64,000 nt of DNA from Helicoverpa zea (Eukaryota; Arthropoda; Insecta; Lepidoptera; Noctuidae). The DNA is taken from assembly GCF_022581195.2 (NCBI RefSeq), contig NC_061475.1, forward strand, positions 1,612,001 through 1,676,000, written 5' to 3'. Below the pieces are notes generated by a model. It had not been told where the DNA came from, did no database searches, and worked only from the letters and a program-made list of their open reading frames with translations. Within the stretch, counting starts at the first letter, position 1; each line of letters begins with the position of its first letter. The position numbers and the translations under genes are program-made. Of this stretch, positions 52,701 through 63,650 are shown one piece after another.

Positions 52701-54443
52701 CACCGTCATCTATCGGTAGCTGATTGAAGTACAAACTAAACTAGCTACGATCCAGTCTAAAAGTTTTATGAAAATATTCATAGATGTCGCTGTATGTTTT
52801 GGGTGCTTTGCAGCATACAATGTTCTGATATTGAGATTATTGAAGGAAACCCAGCACAATCGGGAAATCTGATATTAAATGGATGTGAAAGAAAATTAAT
52901 ATAAAAGTTTTGCAAGCGATTTCAATAGGTAAGTACTTATACGCAATGTCCTATCTTATTTTTCATCACCGAAAAAAAAATTAAAAATGCTATTTTCTAA
53001 TAAAAATAAATCCCAGATCAAAAAAATATCAATACTTATGCTTCAATAATTGGGGGTGATAAAAATATGGTACGTATTAAATCGTTATTACCCTTGGGAC
53101 CTTACAATTAAGGGGCTTATTCAATACATTTAGGGTGCTTATTCACAATTCCCATGATATGGGGTGGCAAGTCAAGTGTTATGTCGTCGACAAACGACGC
53201 CAACGTTGATAAAAAAAGCTATTACTATCAAAATGTGATTTGAAATAACTTTTTGGTCTTAATGGTTTATGGGAAATAAAAATAGAGGGTGTGAAAAATT
53301 TGATGTTTGTAGGTATTTGTGGTTTTTTGTGGTAACCAGCTCTAAAACTGTCTGGGCTGGATGTGTGTTTTGTATAGAATAAGTAATGATATTTTCGGCA
53401 GTAATTTGATAACTTTCAAAATTATTAATAAACTTTTGTTAATCGATTGACCGATTTTCAAAATATTAGGTATACCTACATTGACTCTCTATTACCTCTT
53501 TTCAGTTTTACGAGTTACAAAACCCTGTAAAATTCGTATATAATAAAATTCTAAATACTTACATAGGCACTTATAGCACAATTTCGCTTTTGTTTTAAAA
53601 TTAGATCAGAAGAGATTATCAAAAAGAAAAAAAAAACCGTAGGTATTAAAACAAAACCCCGTGACAGTTTCTGCCTAAAACCGTTCACAGCGATTAAAAA
53701 AACAAATGCCTGACCGCGGCGATTAATTAAAACTTGGAACTGAGAAAATAAGAAATTAGAAAGATTCCCCCTCCCCTTCGCGGCTGAAAATTAATCACCT
53801 TATCTTGACCGGAACAGAAAGAGGCGATCAAGAACCTATTATGTGGGATTTTTGAACCGACGGCTACCAATGTTCCCTTTCCGAAAGTAATCTAGATTAT
53901 TAGAACCTAAGTAATGTCCTCATTTTTGAGAAGTTGGTAAAAATAATGAAGAAATGAAAACTTAAATCCTAAGTAGATATAGAGCTGAAGAAATTGCTGA
54001 AAGGTTAAATAATAGGTGGCGTAAATTGGAGGTAATCCAAAATCGCATGAATTGCAATACAAATACCATTTCGAGTTGACAGAAAGACACTCAGTGAAAA
54101 CTAACTCAAAAAAAAAGACTGTACCTACTTTTAACAAAACACAAGGATTGTTTTAAATCAATCAAAATGTTGATACACAACCTACAAAATTGAGCTAAAT
54201 ATAACATTATTACGCCGATAACATGCAGTTAGTCTTTCGCACTATAATGATAGCTAACAAGCTCACTATCATAATAATTAGAACCGATGTAAAATTGCGT
54301 ATAACCACGTAACTCAAGAAAATGATACACTGCTTATAAACAGAACCACGCAAGAAATATCGCTTGTTTTGTTCCTAACAAGACTTGGATCAGTCGTGTA
54401 CACAAAATACTAAAGTGCATATACCTACCAAAAATAATAGAAA
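49783..54443. other. AT-rich intergenic sequence up to the Jheh-like gene
   Basis: 4.7 kb with no gene recognised. GTGACGCACAGGA occurs at 51129 and again near 51918, the only internal repeat I noticed. A possible initiator TCAGT at 54390-54394 lies about 50 bases before the first ATG of the next gene, in the sequence GGATCAGTCGTG. No TATA box sits 30 bases before it. Confidence 0.45.
54390..54394 (+). promoter_or_regulatory. Possible initiator of the Jheh-like gene
   Basis: TCAGT in GGATCAGTCGTG matches the arthropod initiator and would give a 5' UTR of about 52 bases. No TATA box is in place, so this rests on the motif and its position only. Confidence 0.3.
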
Positions 54444-54620
54444 ATGCAACTGTTTTTGGAAATAATTTTCGTGTGTTGTTCACTTGTTTCTGTGCAAAGT
54501 TTGGAGATTTTCCGGACGCCGCCTTTGCCCCATTTTGATCATGAATGGTGGGGTCCTGTGGAAGAGAAACAACATAATGATACTAGTATCAGGCCTTTTC
54601 AAGTGCATTTTGATCCTGGG
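54444..54620 (+). CDS. Jheh: Jheh-like exon 1
   Basis: 59 codons from ATG (AAAATGC context) to donor GGG|GTACGT, phase 0. Residues 1-19 are a hydrophobic anchor (LFLEIIFVCCSLVSV). Then PPLPHFDHEWWGP, typical of the proline and WWGP linker of microsomal epoxide hydrolases, and TSIRPFQVHF, which starts the N-terminal domain. Confidence 0.88.
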
Positions 54621-57600
54621 GTACGTATTTTTTTATTTTTATGTTATTAATCTATGAGGATTTTGAAATGAAAGGGTCTTTTGAAAGAAGTCCTGTTGGT
54701 TTGGCCATACTACATGAATGTTGAAAATTATGGTAGGTGATAATCAGATAGGTAGATCCTACCAGTTTTTAGTGGGCATTATTTTGTTTCCGATTATTCT
54801 GAAATATACAACATCTTATTGAAGCTTGGACATCGATTAAAAAAGCACCGTAATAAAAAAAACCCTCTTAAATCATTGGTTTTGAAATGCAAAAGAAAAT
54901 TGACCGATTGCCAAAAAAGGAGAATATCAATTCACCTATATATACATTTACTTAAAAACACTTCGAAAATATACAACTTCCTATGTACCAATCTTAGTAT
55001 GCCTACCTTAGTATGACTGATTATTCTCTATTAGTCCTGCACTGTACTATTACAAAGCAATTAAAATTTATTACTCATTACATACTGTACTACCTATCAT
55101 TATATGTTTTGCCGTTTTCAAGAGTATGTTAAAATAACACTACCTTTCCTCCTAACGGTAAGATACTATTCCTATTTCCAAAAACATTATATATAAGTAT
55201 ATATGTATTTATTGTTATTATTTAGTTTATAGTTTATGTATTTATGACAACAATATTATTATAGGTACACAAGTTGCAGGAGCGAGTGTACACTTTGCCT
55301 TACTGCCTACCATATATAATCTTTTCCTTCTCGTCTCAATCCATCCTAAGGTTGTCTGGAAGAGATCGCTCTTAGCGATAAGACCGCCCATTATGTCACC
55401 TACTTTAACTACCTAGTTTAAGATCAAAAATGTAACATTGGTGTACCTAATAAAGAATATCTATCTATCTATCTATATGCAGATACACTTAAAATTAACT
55501 ATAACTATATCCACTTTAAGCTCTTCACTCAACAATTAAACGAATAACTTGCCGCGGTCCCAATGCGGATGGGTGACCATGTATGTTCTACAAGACTCCT
55601 ACATTTGTCAGAGGGGTCAAAAGCCGAAAACGCATATGAAAGTAGGCTAGTTTTTAGCACTTTTTTACGTCAAATTTACAATAGGACAGCAGCCCCAAAA
55701 CGCCCCCCTTTCACTAATTCCTAGTGTAATAGCTGAGAAGAAGCGGTTAAATTAATTATTTTAAATTAAATTTAAGAGTACCTCTCTTATCAACTGGAAC
55801 TGGTCAACGACAAGGTTAGATTTCTGTTATAAAATCAGACTAGGTTTATCAAGGGTTATAGTTGTTACCCAATAACTAAGATATCGGAGCCAGAAATAGC
55901 CAAAAACATTTGACAAAGAGCAAAATGAGAAAACTGAGAGTCGTTAGAATCTTGATTTTAAGGACTTAATTGGTACCCAGCGGGGCCCAGTTGGGACAAG
56001 GTCTGCCGGGGCTGTGGGATTGTTCGAAAGAGTTACAGCGGCCCTGGTTCATAAAAGGCCTTTTTTTTTAACAACGTCAAAAATCATCAAATGAACACGA
56101 CGGTTTTTAGTCAGTAAGAGTCTGACACTCCCTCACCGCTGCCTAGCCCACAGCGGGAGGGGTCATTTGATTTAGAGAATGTCACTTAAGGGTTGGGATG
56201 GGCTTGAATGAGAGAATAATTTAAGGGTTTAAGCAGGTGTTCGACTATTACAGTAAATGTTGAACCGCGGAGGAAGGAACGATAGCGGAGATGCCATAAG
56301 GAAGCTAGGTCAGGCGCCTTCTTGTAGGTCAAGCAACTTACGGTAGGCGTGATCAGTTACTAGGACTAACTAGACGTTCGGCTTATGACATCTCCGCTAG
56401 TCATTTTGTTCTCCATGAATTGGCCCAAAAAAAATTGGCGAAAACTTCAGGAATTCACTTATCAATCTTATCATCATCATCTTCTCCTGAGCCTTATCCC
56501 AACTATGTAGGGGTCGGCTTCCAGTCTAACCGGATGCAGCTGAGTACCAGTGCTTTACAAAGAGCGACTGCCCTGCCTAACCTCCTCAACCCAAAACCCC
56601 TTGGTTAGACTGGTGTCAGACTTACTGGCTTCTGGCTACCCGTAACGACTACCAAGAATGTACATCAGGGATTATTCACTGTTGGGGTTATATCCTTAAT
56701 TTGAGTTCTACCTCTTCTGGTTGCTAGGTCAGGGGTCAAGTGAACGAGGCAATCGGATACCGTATGTATTTCGCGTAAACTCCAAGGAGAACCATTCAGT
56801 CGGACCTGTGAAATAACTGTCCTTTCCGTACTTCACGCTCTCATACGTTTTTGCTTACCTTGTATTTACATGTGTCCTGACAAAACTATCTATTCACAGC
56901 TACCAGATTGAAAGAAGATGACCACAACTAGGCAGATAATAATACTATTTTCCTAAAAGCGTCCCATTGGAAACTACTCACCTAGATCTCCTGTCTTATA
57001 TACTTCCTCCGTGTCTAACCTTCAAATTTCAGCCAAATCAGTTCAGAGAGTGTAACTAACACAACTTTCTTTTGTAAATTAATATATGTAGGTACATAGA
57101 TAGCAAATGGTGATGGAATAGAATGGGACAAGATGAATTTGGACGTTGGTAAAAATTTCGGTAGACCGAAAGCAGAACTTTGAATTGTTAATGTAAAATA
57201 CCTCTTCCCAGATGATCGAAGACCTGAGATATCGTTTGAAGAGTCACCGGCCGTTCACGCCACCACTAGAAGGTGTGGGGTTCGAGTACGGGTTCAACAC
57301 CCACTACCTACACGGTTGGGTAGACTACTGGGCAGACCAGTACCCGTTTCAGCAGCAGGAGGACTTCTTGAACCAGTTTCCTCAATTTAAGACCAATGTG
57401 CAAGGGCTGGATATACACTTCATTTGGGTTAAGCCTGAGGTAAGCCTAAAAAATTACAAAGTTTATTTCATTTAGGCATTTACAAGTACTTATGAACCTG
57501 TTTACCCTGGCTGCACTTTCGCACTGGTGAATTTTCCGCACGGTTTTGTTTCGCGCGGTATATAATCATCGGCACGAATCTTGAGCGCTCACCTTCACCT

Positions 57601-60600
57601 GCGCAGAAGTAATTTATTGGGTCCCTTTTGTGTTATGGAGTGAGGCGCGGGGGCGGGCTAAAGCGGTGATTGGCCCGCAGCGCATCGCGTCATAGCCGTC
57701 ACTCGGGATTGGTTCTTTGCTAATAAATCACTTCTGCGCAGATGCACAGCACAGCACTGCGCAGATGAAGGTCAGAGCTCAAAAATAAAAATTCTTCAGC
57801 TTAATAACATATTCAGTGATATGAAAAAAAAATCTTAATTATTTTTTATAGCAATAATCAAGTACGTAGGTATTCCGATAGCGTTTCTTAGTAAAAAAAT
57901 AAACAAAAAACGTAGATAATAAATTGACTTTCTCCTGTAAATTCTTAATTGTATAAAAAACACCTACACCGCATCGCTCAATGTCAGGTAAGTATAAATA
58001 TAGAAGATACATTATACCTAATTGTAATGTTTCTTGTACGTAATATATGACTCAAAAAAAGCTTTTAATAAGCTTTTTTCTATAATATATTATTTGCATG
58101 CCAGTAAGATAGTCAGGTACACGGGTCAAATGTGAAATATTGTCACATCTAATTATGTCATTACCTACATTGTATGCAAGTAAACAAACTATTCTATTAT
58201 TTGTTGTAAATATAGCACTATAATACAGCATAGACAGAAACCGGCTTTTGTTAATGTTATGAGCCTTATACTGAATGCTTTTATTTACAATTATGGCTAC
58301 TGATAAAAAGAAACCTAGCCTCTGTACCATTCAACCCATTTATTCAGCTACACATAGTTGCATAAATTGAACACTACACACAAAAAAACAATATAGCAGG
58401 GGGCCCAGTCTCAGTATACGCTGTAAATACAGCCTTGGTTTTCAGATCTAAAATAGAAATAGCCATGTTACATACCACTGTCACTGTCAGAGAATAAAGC
58501 CTATTTTTTAACACAATTATAAGTTTCACTTGTAACTATGTAAGAAAATCTTGGAACCTTAACTTGGCTCACTACCCGGTATTCGATTAGGATGAAAATT
58601 TGCACACGCTTTGCATTCTGATGACAATACATGACTAGCTAAGAACCGTCATTAGTAGTCATTACAAATCCAATATGTCGGCCTCCCCAATATGGCGGAC
58701 GTGGTAAAAGCGTTTTTCTAGTTTTTAAACTTTTTTTTTATTTTGCCGTTGAAGGTACCTCCCGGCATGGAAGTGGTACCACTCCTGCTGCTGCACGGGT
58801 GGCCGGGATCAGTCCGGGAGTTCTACGGCACCCTGCCAATGCTGGCTACCGTGTCCAGAGAGAGAGATTTTGCAGTGGAAGTCATTGCTCCCAGTCTACC
58901 TGGATTCGGATTTTCTGATGTAAGTTTAAAAGTACCTATATTTTTTGAGTTTGGTTAGGGGAGATGTTTTAACAAAAGGCAAACTTAAGAGTTTTTTGTT
59001 TACTTGAAACAGCTTTTTCATCTAAGAATTTGCCTATTATATACTTTTAAGTCGACATGGCTGAAAATAATGTTCCTTGACGGCAGACAGAAGACTATTG
59101 AAGAAGGAAACATGCTGCGCCGACCCCATATAAAATTGGAATAAGGGCAGGAGTATGACGATCATACCTTATACTTTTATCCGAGTGTACTTATATAGTA
59201 GAACTACAGACGCGTAAAAAACAACCAGTTTATAATTAAATTGTGAGGTTTAATTAATCACTCTTGTGTTAGAAGCATTTCGTAAGCGATATACGAAGTC
59301 CTGCTTCAGATAACTAGAAGGCACAAGAAAATTCTCGATAACACACATTCCGCCTCTAAATAATTATGATAAAAAATCAAAATTGCTGTTGGCATATCCC
59401 ATCCATCATATAATGACAGACAAATATCGCGTTTCGCAACATTGCGCACTTTTACGCAGTCGAGCATATTAGCCCGATCATATCTCGGTTCTAACTTATT
59501 ATACTGTAGTCTAGTAGGTAGGCGATCGGAGGAAATTTTCTAATTAGAGGTGCTATTATCCTGCACGCAGTTTCTTAACCAGTGTGTTTATCTGTGCTAA
59601 GTAGGTATTTAAACTGTTAGGTAATGTTGAAGATATAGATCACATTTAATAGGGGGTATTATCCGTATTATGAAGTTCCATGGTTAGATGTCGACCCTGT
59701 GTCTTGGGCGCTGTAAGTAAAATACACTTTCGGAAAACAATTTGTTAGTATTTGAAGTATGCATAGTTATATGCATGCAATCGAAATAACAATGTTGATT
59801 TCAAACATGTATCCTACAGACGTTAACAAGGATATTAACTTAAACGTTTTATTCATGAATTATAGTTCGGCCATTCAGAGAATGCGTTCCTGACACGTCG
59901 CGATTGAACTGACGACGTAACTTTGCAATGGCGTTGCAGTTACGATAAAAATATTTTTGCTGGTTGTTTACCGTTTTAACAATTGAGGAGCATTAAAACA
60001 ACATTATTATATCAATAATCAATGAATGTTATTACGTCGTCAGTTCAATCGCGACGTGTCAGGAACGCATTCTCTGAATGGCCGAACTATAATCGAAGGA
60101 AGAAGCTTATTAGTAACTCTTCCCCGAATTAGTTAGCAGCATGAATAATAACAGATAATGATAACAAATGATTTTTGAAGTATTGGGAATCATGTTGGAA
60201 ATAGAAGGATAGGCAACAGTCAGAAAAATTGGAAAAGTTCGAAAAAGCCAAAAATATCGAAACGTTTCGTTTTTTTTATAGATCTAATTGGGAATGTTTT
60301 GTATTTTAACTATCCGTGTTAACAGTCTGTACATTATTTAAAAGTAAACTAAATGTATTTAAAAGTAACTAATAAAGGGCGTCGAGAAATTGGTCCTCAT
60401 CGTTGTCATCCAACCGTGGACCCAATACCCATTTTGAAAAATTATTTCCCTTCAAGCTGCTCTATCCCCTGCCTTGGTGACATAGATAGACTATATTTTG
60501 CCTAAGTACGCGAACTAACTCCCACGGGACGTTAGTGGGATAAAGGCAATAAAACAATGTTTATTGGTGTCTTGCAGGCTGCAGTGAGACCAGGTCTAGG

Positions 60601-63600
60601 CGCTACGGAGATGGGAGTGGTGCTGAGGAACCTGATGCATCGACTCGGCTTCAAGAAGTTCTACGTGCAGGGGGGAGACTGGGGCGCTTATATTGGACTC
60701 TGTATGGCTACCTTGTATCCGAAGGTGGGTACTAAACTAAAGTGGAAAATTAGAACAGGCCTGAATGATTATACAAAAAAATATATATTTTGCTGTCTCT
60801 GGACCGGAGTATCGATCTATATATGGTATTTTTTTTAGAGATTTCATCTGGTTCTTCGTATCCTAGCTTTAGAGCAGATACAAGTATCCAAGTCAGCATA
60901 AATATTTCTACATTTCCCTGACCCTACACTATATACTGGCCTTTCCAGATACAGATAAGGAATGAGTGTTTATCATCACACTTGATTTTAGCCTTTCTAG
61001 TCAAAAGAAATCGCCACAAAGAAAGTAATTTGGTTATATATCCCCGGATCGATCATGCTAAGCGTTGCTTAACCTTATGATCGATCAACCCGTACAGCTG
61101 TTACCAAGCCCTTGGACCACCCTTAATAAATATTATTATGTTTACTTTCAGGAGGTCCTAGGATACCATACAAACCTGGCGCTATCGATAACCCCAACAG
61201 CTATACTAACGTGGGTCCTAGGCTCCATCTACCCGCCGCTGGTGGTGGATCCAGTTCTAGCAGACAGGATGTATCCGATCCTGAGCGTGGTTTACTGGCT
61301 CACCAGAGAAACTGGCTACTTGCATCTGCAGGCTACCAAGCCTGATACCCTGGGTAAGTGGCTTTCTATTGCTAGATTGACGGGCCTCTTGTGTGGATAA
61401 ACTACTTCACAATACTTTTCAGAAACTAAAAACCAGTCTAGAAACTGAGAAGTCATATAGGTAACCGTTTGAATGCGAAAATGCTCGAGTTTATTCACGC
61501 AAGCAGGTTTACCCAATCTTGGCTATCCAAAAAGTCACATTTGTTGCGTTCCGCACGTCCTTGAGATGCAGGGTGCTTCTAGCCTCGGGCCAACAAACTC
61601 TTGCTACACCCCAGCATTAGTTGAATCTTTCAAATTACATGATGGATTTAATTGAAGTTTTATAGGGCGATTCAAGAAGAAAGTTCAGTGGGATACACTT
61701 AAAATACAAACTAGGTACCCGTGCAAAGCCAGGCCCCAATACCAGCATATTATATAATGTATTGCAGAAATGCAAGCACGTATAAATAAATGCATCTATT
61801 ATACCTCTAATGTTCTGCTGTGGTCTTGCGATTGTCGTAATTATAGGGAACTGCACTGGCAGCCTACCATTTTCTACAAGATTTGCTATGAAGCCATGAC
61901 ATAATTCCTTTCAAACTACACATTTCCGGGGTTTCACTCAGATGATCTGAGGTCAATGTTTCAATCTGTCATCTCTTCAAGCTATTTACCATGTCATAAA
62001 TAACTTATCCTGATGTGGAAAGAAGTTCCCTAGACGGTAGGCGCTTGACCAAGTGAGACATTCAAACCTAGCGGTTTAAGCATCGGGGGATGGTTATTTA
62101 TTTGCAAACATGGGTCACAAATTTAGTGGTAACAAACTTAGTTTTTTCATTAACAAGGAAATCAATCATCAATAACACATCTCAGTGTATATAACACTGA
62201 GATGTGCTGACAGTTGATTTTAAAGATAGTCATGAATCTAACATGTTGTTGTTATGTTACAGCCTTTTTTATCGTCCCACTGCTGGGCACAGGCCTCCTC
62301 TCACACGGAGAAGGATTGAGCATTAATCACCACGCTTGCTCAATGCGGGTTGGTGATTTCAGACTCTATAGTCCAGGTTTCCTCAAGATGTTTTCCTTCA
62401 TCTTTTTTATCAGCCATTGGTGTCTAAGATTACTTAGAAAGTACATACAAACTTAGAAAAGTTGCATTGGTACTTGCCTGACCTGGAATCGAACCCTCAC
62501 CCTCATACTCGAGAGGTTGGTTCTTTACACACTAGGCCACCACGACTTCCTAACGAATCTAACAAATCAGACGAATCTAACATACTTTAGTAATATCCAA
62601 TAATAAATAGACCTTTTTAAAGTGAAATAAATAAATCAAACTTAATGCAATATGGAAGTGAAACAATGCCTAAAGTCGAAGTTGAAGCAATTTATGATAC
62701 TTATTTTAGAAGGCTTATTAATTAAGATAATTGTGATGAATTTATCCTGAGCAAATAAATAATAATGATAGCCCAAATAGTTTTATTCTATAGTAAGCAA
62801 TAGTTTAGCACACAACCGGAGATTGTCCTTGGGTACATTTCTCTCGTGTAAACAGGGATAATCGTCGGTCTTGTGTCACCGTTTCATTGAAGTTGTCTCA
62901 AAAGGGCTTCAGCGTGTTGGCTTCCGCCCCACGCTCGCCTTCTAAAAATCCGGAACTCTGTAATCCCGTGGTCTGGTCAAGACATACCAAAAAATTGATT
63001 GTATAAAAAACTGAAAAACACGCTTTTGGTCATGTATTGTCATCAGAACTCAGAGCGTGAAGACCGGGAAGTGGGTCACATAAGATTCCAAGATTTTTTT
63101 ACATACATAGTTATAAGTGAAGCTAACATAACGATGCCTTAGAGTGAAAACCTCGTAAGTGCAAGAGATAAATTTTCAGGATAAGGATTAGTATTAGATA
63201 TTTTTTACGATTATCTTCCAAGAAATGCAATAAAGAGTGAAAACCTCGTTAGTGCAAGAGATAAATTTTCAGGATAAGGATTAGTATTCGATATTTTTTG
63301 CGATTATCTTCCAAGAAATGCAATAAAAAAATATTGAGAAAAAATGCATTTCCGAGGTTTTCATTCTAAGACGACGATAAGCGTATTAAAAAGAAAATAA
63401 TTCACATAATTCCAGGTGTATCGATGGCAGATTCACCAGCTGGCCTCCTGGCCTACATCTACCAACTGTTCTCAAGTGGTTCCCGAAGGAAGTTCTACTA
63501 CAGGAGTGACGGTGGCTTCGATGATCTCTACAGCCGAGACGAACTCATTGATAACCTCATGATATACTGGATCACCAACAGTTTTACCACCTCTAGTAGG

Positions 63601-63650
63601 ATCTACGCGGAGACCTTGAATTTGAGGAATATTAATATGGCTGTTTTTGC
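54444..63650 (+). CDS. Jheh: Juvenile hormone epoxide hydrolase-like gene, 5' part (six exons)
   Basis: Visible CDS join(54444-54620, 57212-57439, 58755-58919, 60578-60724, 61152-61353, 63416-63650), 384 codons plus 2 bases; the family is about 460 aa, so one or more exons lie past the right edge. Family role: a microsomal alpha/beta-hydrolase-fold enzyme of the ER membrane that opens the 10,11-epoxide of juvenile hormone to the diol. Seen: hydrophobic N-terminus (1-19), WWGP and IRPF (epoxide hydrolase N domain), oxyanion-hole HGWPGS (149-154), nucleophile Asp224 in GGDWG, DSPAGL, and lid Tyr in SSRIYAE. The acidic member and His of the triad are not in the window. All junctions are GT-AG and keep frame (phases 0,0,0,0,1). 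Lepidoptera carry several Jheh copies, so it could be a paralogue with another epoxide substrate. Confidence 0.9.
55340..55478 (+). mobile_element. LINE 3' end with (ATCT)n tail
   Basis: AAGGTTGTCTGGAAGAGATC, GCTCTTAGCGATAAGACCGC then CTAATAAAGAATATCTATCT and a TCTA microsatellite. The AGAGATCGCT...TAGCGATAAGACCGC block is a very common 3' end of lepidopteran non-LTR elements and ends in AATAAA-plus-repeat as here. Confidence 0.75.
55980..56170 (-). repeat. Dispersed repeat with GCCCACAGCGGGAGGGGTCA
   Basis: Contains AACAACGTCAAAAATCATCA, GTCAGTAAGAGTCTGACACT and CCCTCACCGCTGCCTAGCCC, a block I know as frequent in moth genomes. Ends are not clear and orientation is a guess. GTCAG...CTGAC forms a small hairpin. 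Confidence 0.5.
56269..56413. mobile_element. MITE with GGAGAACAAAATGACTAGCG end
   Basis: 145 bp: left end GGAGGAAGGAACGATAGCGG then AGATGCCATAAGG, right end GGCTTATGACATCTCCGCTA then GTCATTTTGTTCTCC, inverted to each other. A single related end is at 30861-30893 in intron 1 of the transporter. Confidence 0.7.
56467..56662 (-). mobile_element. 5'-truncated SINE (tail type A), reverse
   Basis: ATCATCATCATCTTCTCC then GAGCCTTATCCCAACTATGT, AGGGGTCGGCTTCCAGTCTA, CTGAGTACCAGTGCTTTACA and GGCTACCCGTAACGACT. Reverse complement of tail A at 38590-38830. Head missing. Confidence 0.85.
57212..57439 (+). CDS. Jheh: Jheh-like exon 2
   Basis: 76 codons, acceptor CCTCTTCCCAG, donor GAG|GTAAGC, phase 0 to 0. 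Residues 60-135 with DLRYRLKSHRPFTPPLEG, GFEYGFNTHYLHGWVDYW, EDFLNQFPQFKTNVQGLDIHF and WVKPE: the epoxide hydrolase N-terminal domain pattern including the FNQFPQ(F/Y)KTN and GLDIHF blocks. Confidence 0.93.
57440..58754. other. Intron 2 of the Jheh-like gene
   Basis: 1.3 kb with a GGCACGGATAT-type element (57568-57786); the remainder is AT-rich without exon. Confidence 0.8.
57568..57786. mobile_element. Larger relative of the GGCACGGATAT MITE
   Basis: Left ATCGGCACGAATCTTGAGCG then CTCACCTTCACCTGCGCAGA; right TCTGCGCAGATGCACAGC and CTGCGCAGATGAAGGTCAGA then GCTC, inverted to the left end. The outer right tip is decayed. Interior GC-rich (GAGGCGCGGGGGCGGGC). Confidence 0.65.
58755..58919 (+). 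CDS. Jheh: Jheh-like exon 3 (oxyanion hole)
   Basis: 55 codons, acceptor GTTGAAG, donor GAT|GTAAGT, phase 0 to 0. Encodes VVPLLLLHGWPGSVREFY, where HGWP forms the oxyanion hole, and APSLPGFGFSD, the SxPGxGFS block of the hydrolase fold. Confidence 0.94.
58920..60577. other. Intron 3 of the Jheh-like gene
   Basis: 1.66 kb. Contains the 233-bp TIR element (59860-60092). Around 60470-60550 there is decayed Helitron-type sequence (CTCCCACGGGACG). No exon seen. Confidence 0.8.
59860..60092. mobile_element. 233-bp foldback relative of the 18329-19298 element
   Basis: Ends TTATAGTTCGGCCATTCAGA and the exact inverse. The left ~170 bp is the reverse complement of the right end of the 970-bp element (matching about 19125-19298), and the right ~60 bp repeats that same right end in direct orientation. 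Both of its ends are thus copies of one end of the longer element. Confidence 0.85.
60578..60724 (+). CDS. Jheh: Jheh-like exon 4 (nucleophile)
   Basis: 49 codons, acceptor GTCTTGCAG, donor AAG|GTGGGT, phase 0 to 0. Encodes AAVRPGLGATEMG, LMHRLGFKKFYVQGGDWGAY, with the nucleophile Asp224 in GGDWG that attacks the epoxide carbon. Confidence 0.95.
60725..61151. other. Intron 4 of the Jheh-like gene
   Basis: 427 bp with no element recognised; GATCGATCATGC and TTATGATCGATC near 61047-61086 form a short inverted pair. Confidence 0.85.
61152..61353 (+). CDS. Jheh: Jheh-like exon 5
   Basis: 67 codons plus one base, acceptor TTTACTTTCAG, donor CTGG|GTAAGT, phase 0 to 1. Encodes EVLGYHTNLALSITPT, a hydrophobic stretch, and ETGYLHLQATKPDTLG. 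The GYxHLQATKPDT block is conserved in insect epoxide hydrolases. Confidence 0.93.
62256..62547 (-). mobile_element. tRNA-headed SINE with tail B, complete
   Basis: On the minus strand: head CGTGGTGGCCTAGTGTGTAA with B box GGTTCGATTCCAGG, linker CAATGCAACTTTTCTAAGTT, then a tail with GAAGGAAAACATCTTGAGG, CAATCCTTCTCCGTGTGAGA and CCCAGCAGTGGGACGATAAA, ending GGCTGTAAC. Head and linker are nearly the same as in 38457-38914, but the tail differs. Confidence 0.88.
63138..63370. mobile_element. MITE with 93-bp internal tandem duplication
   Basis: Inverted ends CTTAGAGTGAAAACCTCG (63138-63155) and CGAGGTTTTCATTCTAAG (63353-63370). Inside, a 93-bp segment starting AGAGTGAAAACCTCG is present twice in tandem (63141 and 63234) with only a few differences, for example TTAGATATTTTTTACG against TTCGATATTTTTTGCG. 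Confidence 0.82.
63416..63650 (+). CDS. Jheh: Jheh-like exon 6
   Basis: 235 bp, acceptor CATAATTCCAG in phase 1, donor TTTGC|GTAAGT leaving in phase 2. Encodes VSMADSPAGLLAYIYQLFSS, DGGFDDLYSRDELIDNLMIY, WITNSFTTSSRIYAETL. The Tyr of SSRIYAE is the expected lid tyrosine that holds the epoxide oxygen. The following exon with the catalytic Glu/Asp and His is not in the window. Confidence 0.93.

Larger units (their letters stand above)
54621..57211. other. Intron 1 of the Jheh-like gene
   Basis: 2.6 kb with a LINE 3' end (55340-55478), a common repeat (55980-56170), a MITE (56269-56413) and a SINE (56467-56662). No exon is seen. Confidence 0.8.
61354..63415. other. Intron 5 of the Jheh-like gene
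   Basis: 2.06 kb with a complete SINE in reverse (62256-62547) and a MITE with an inner duplication (63138-63370). A more GC-rich unassigned patch with CTTCCGCCCCACGCTCGCC is at 62910-62990. Confidence 0.8.
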
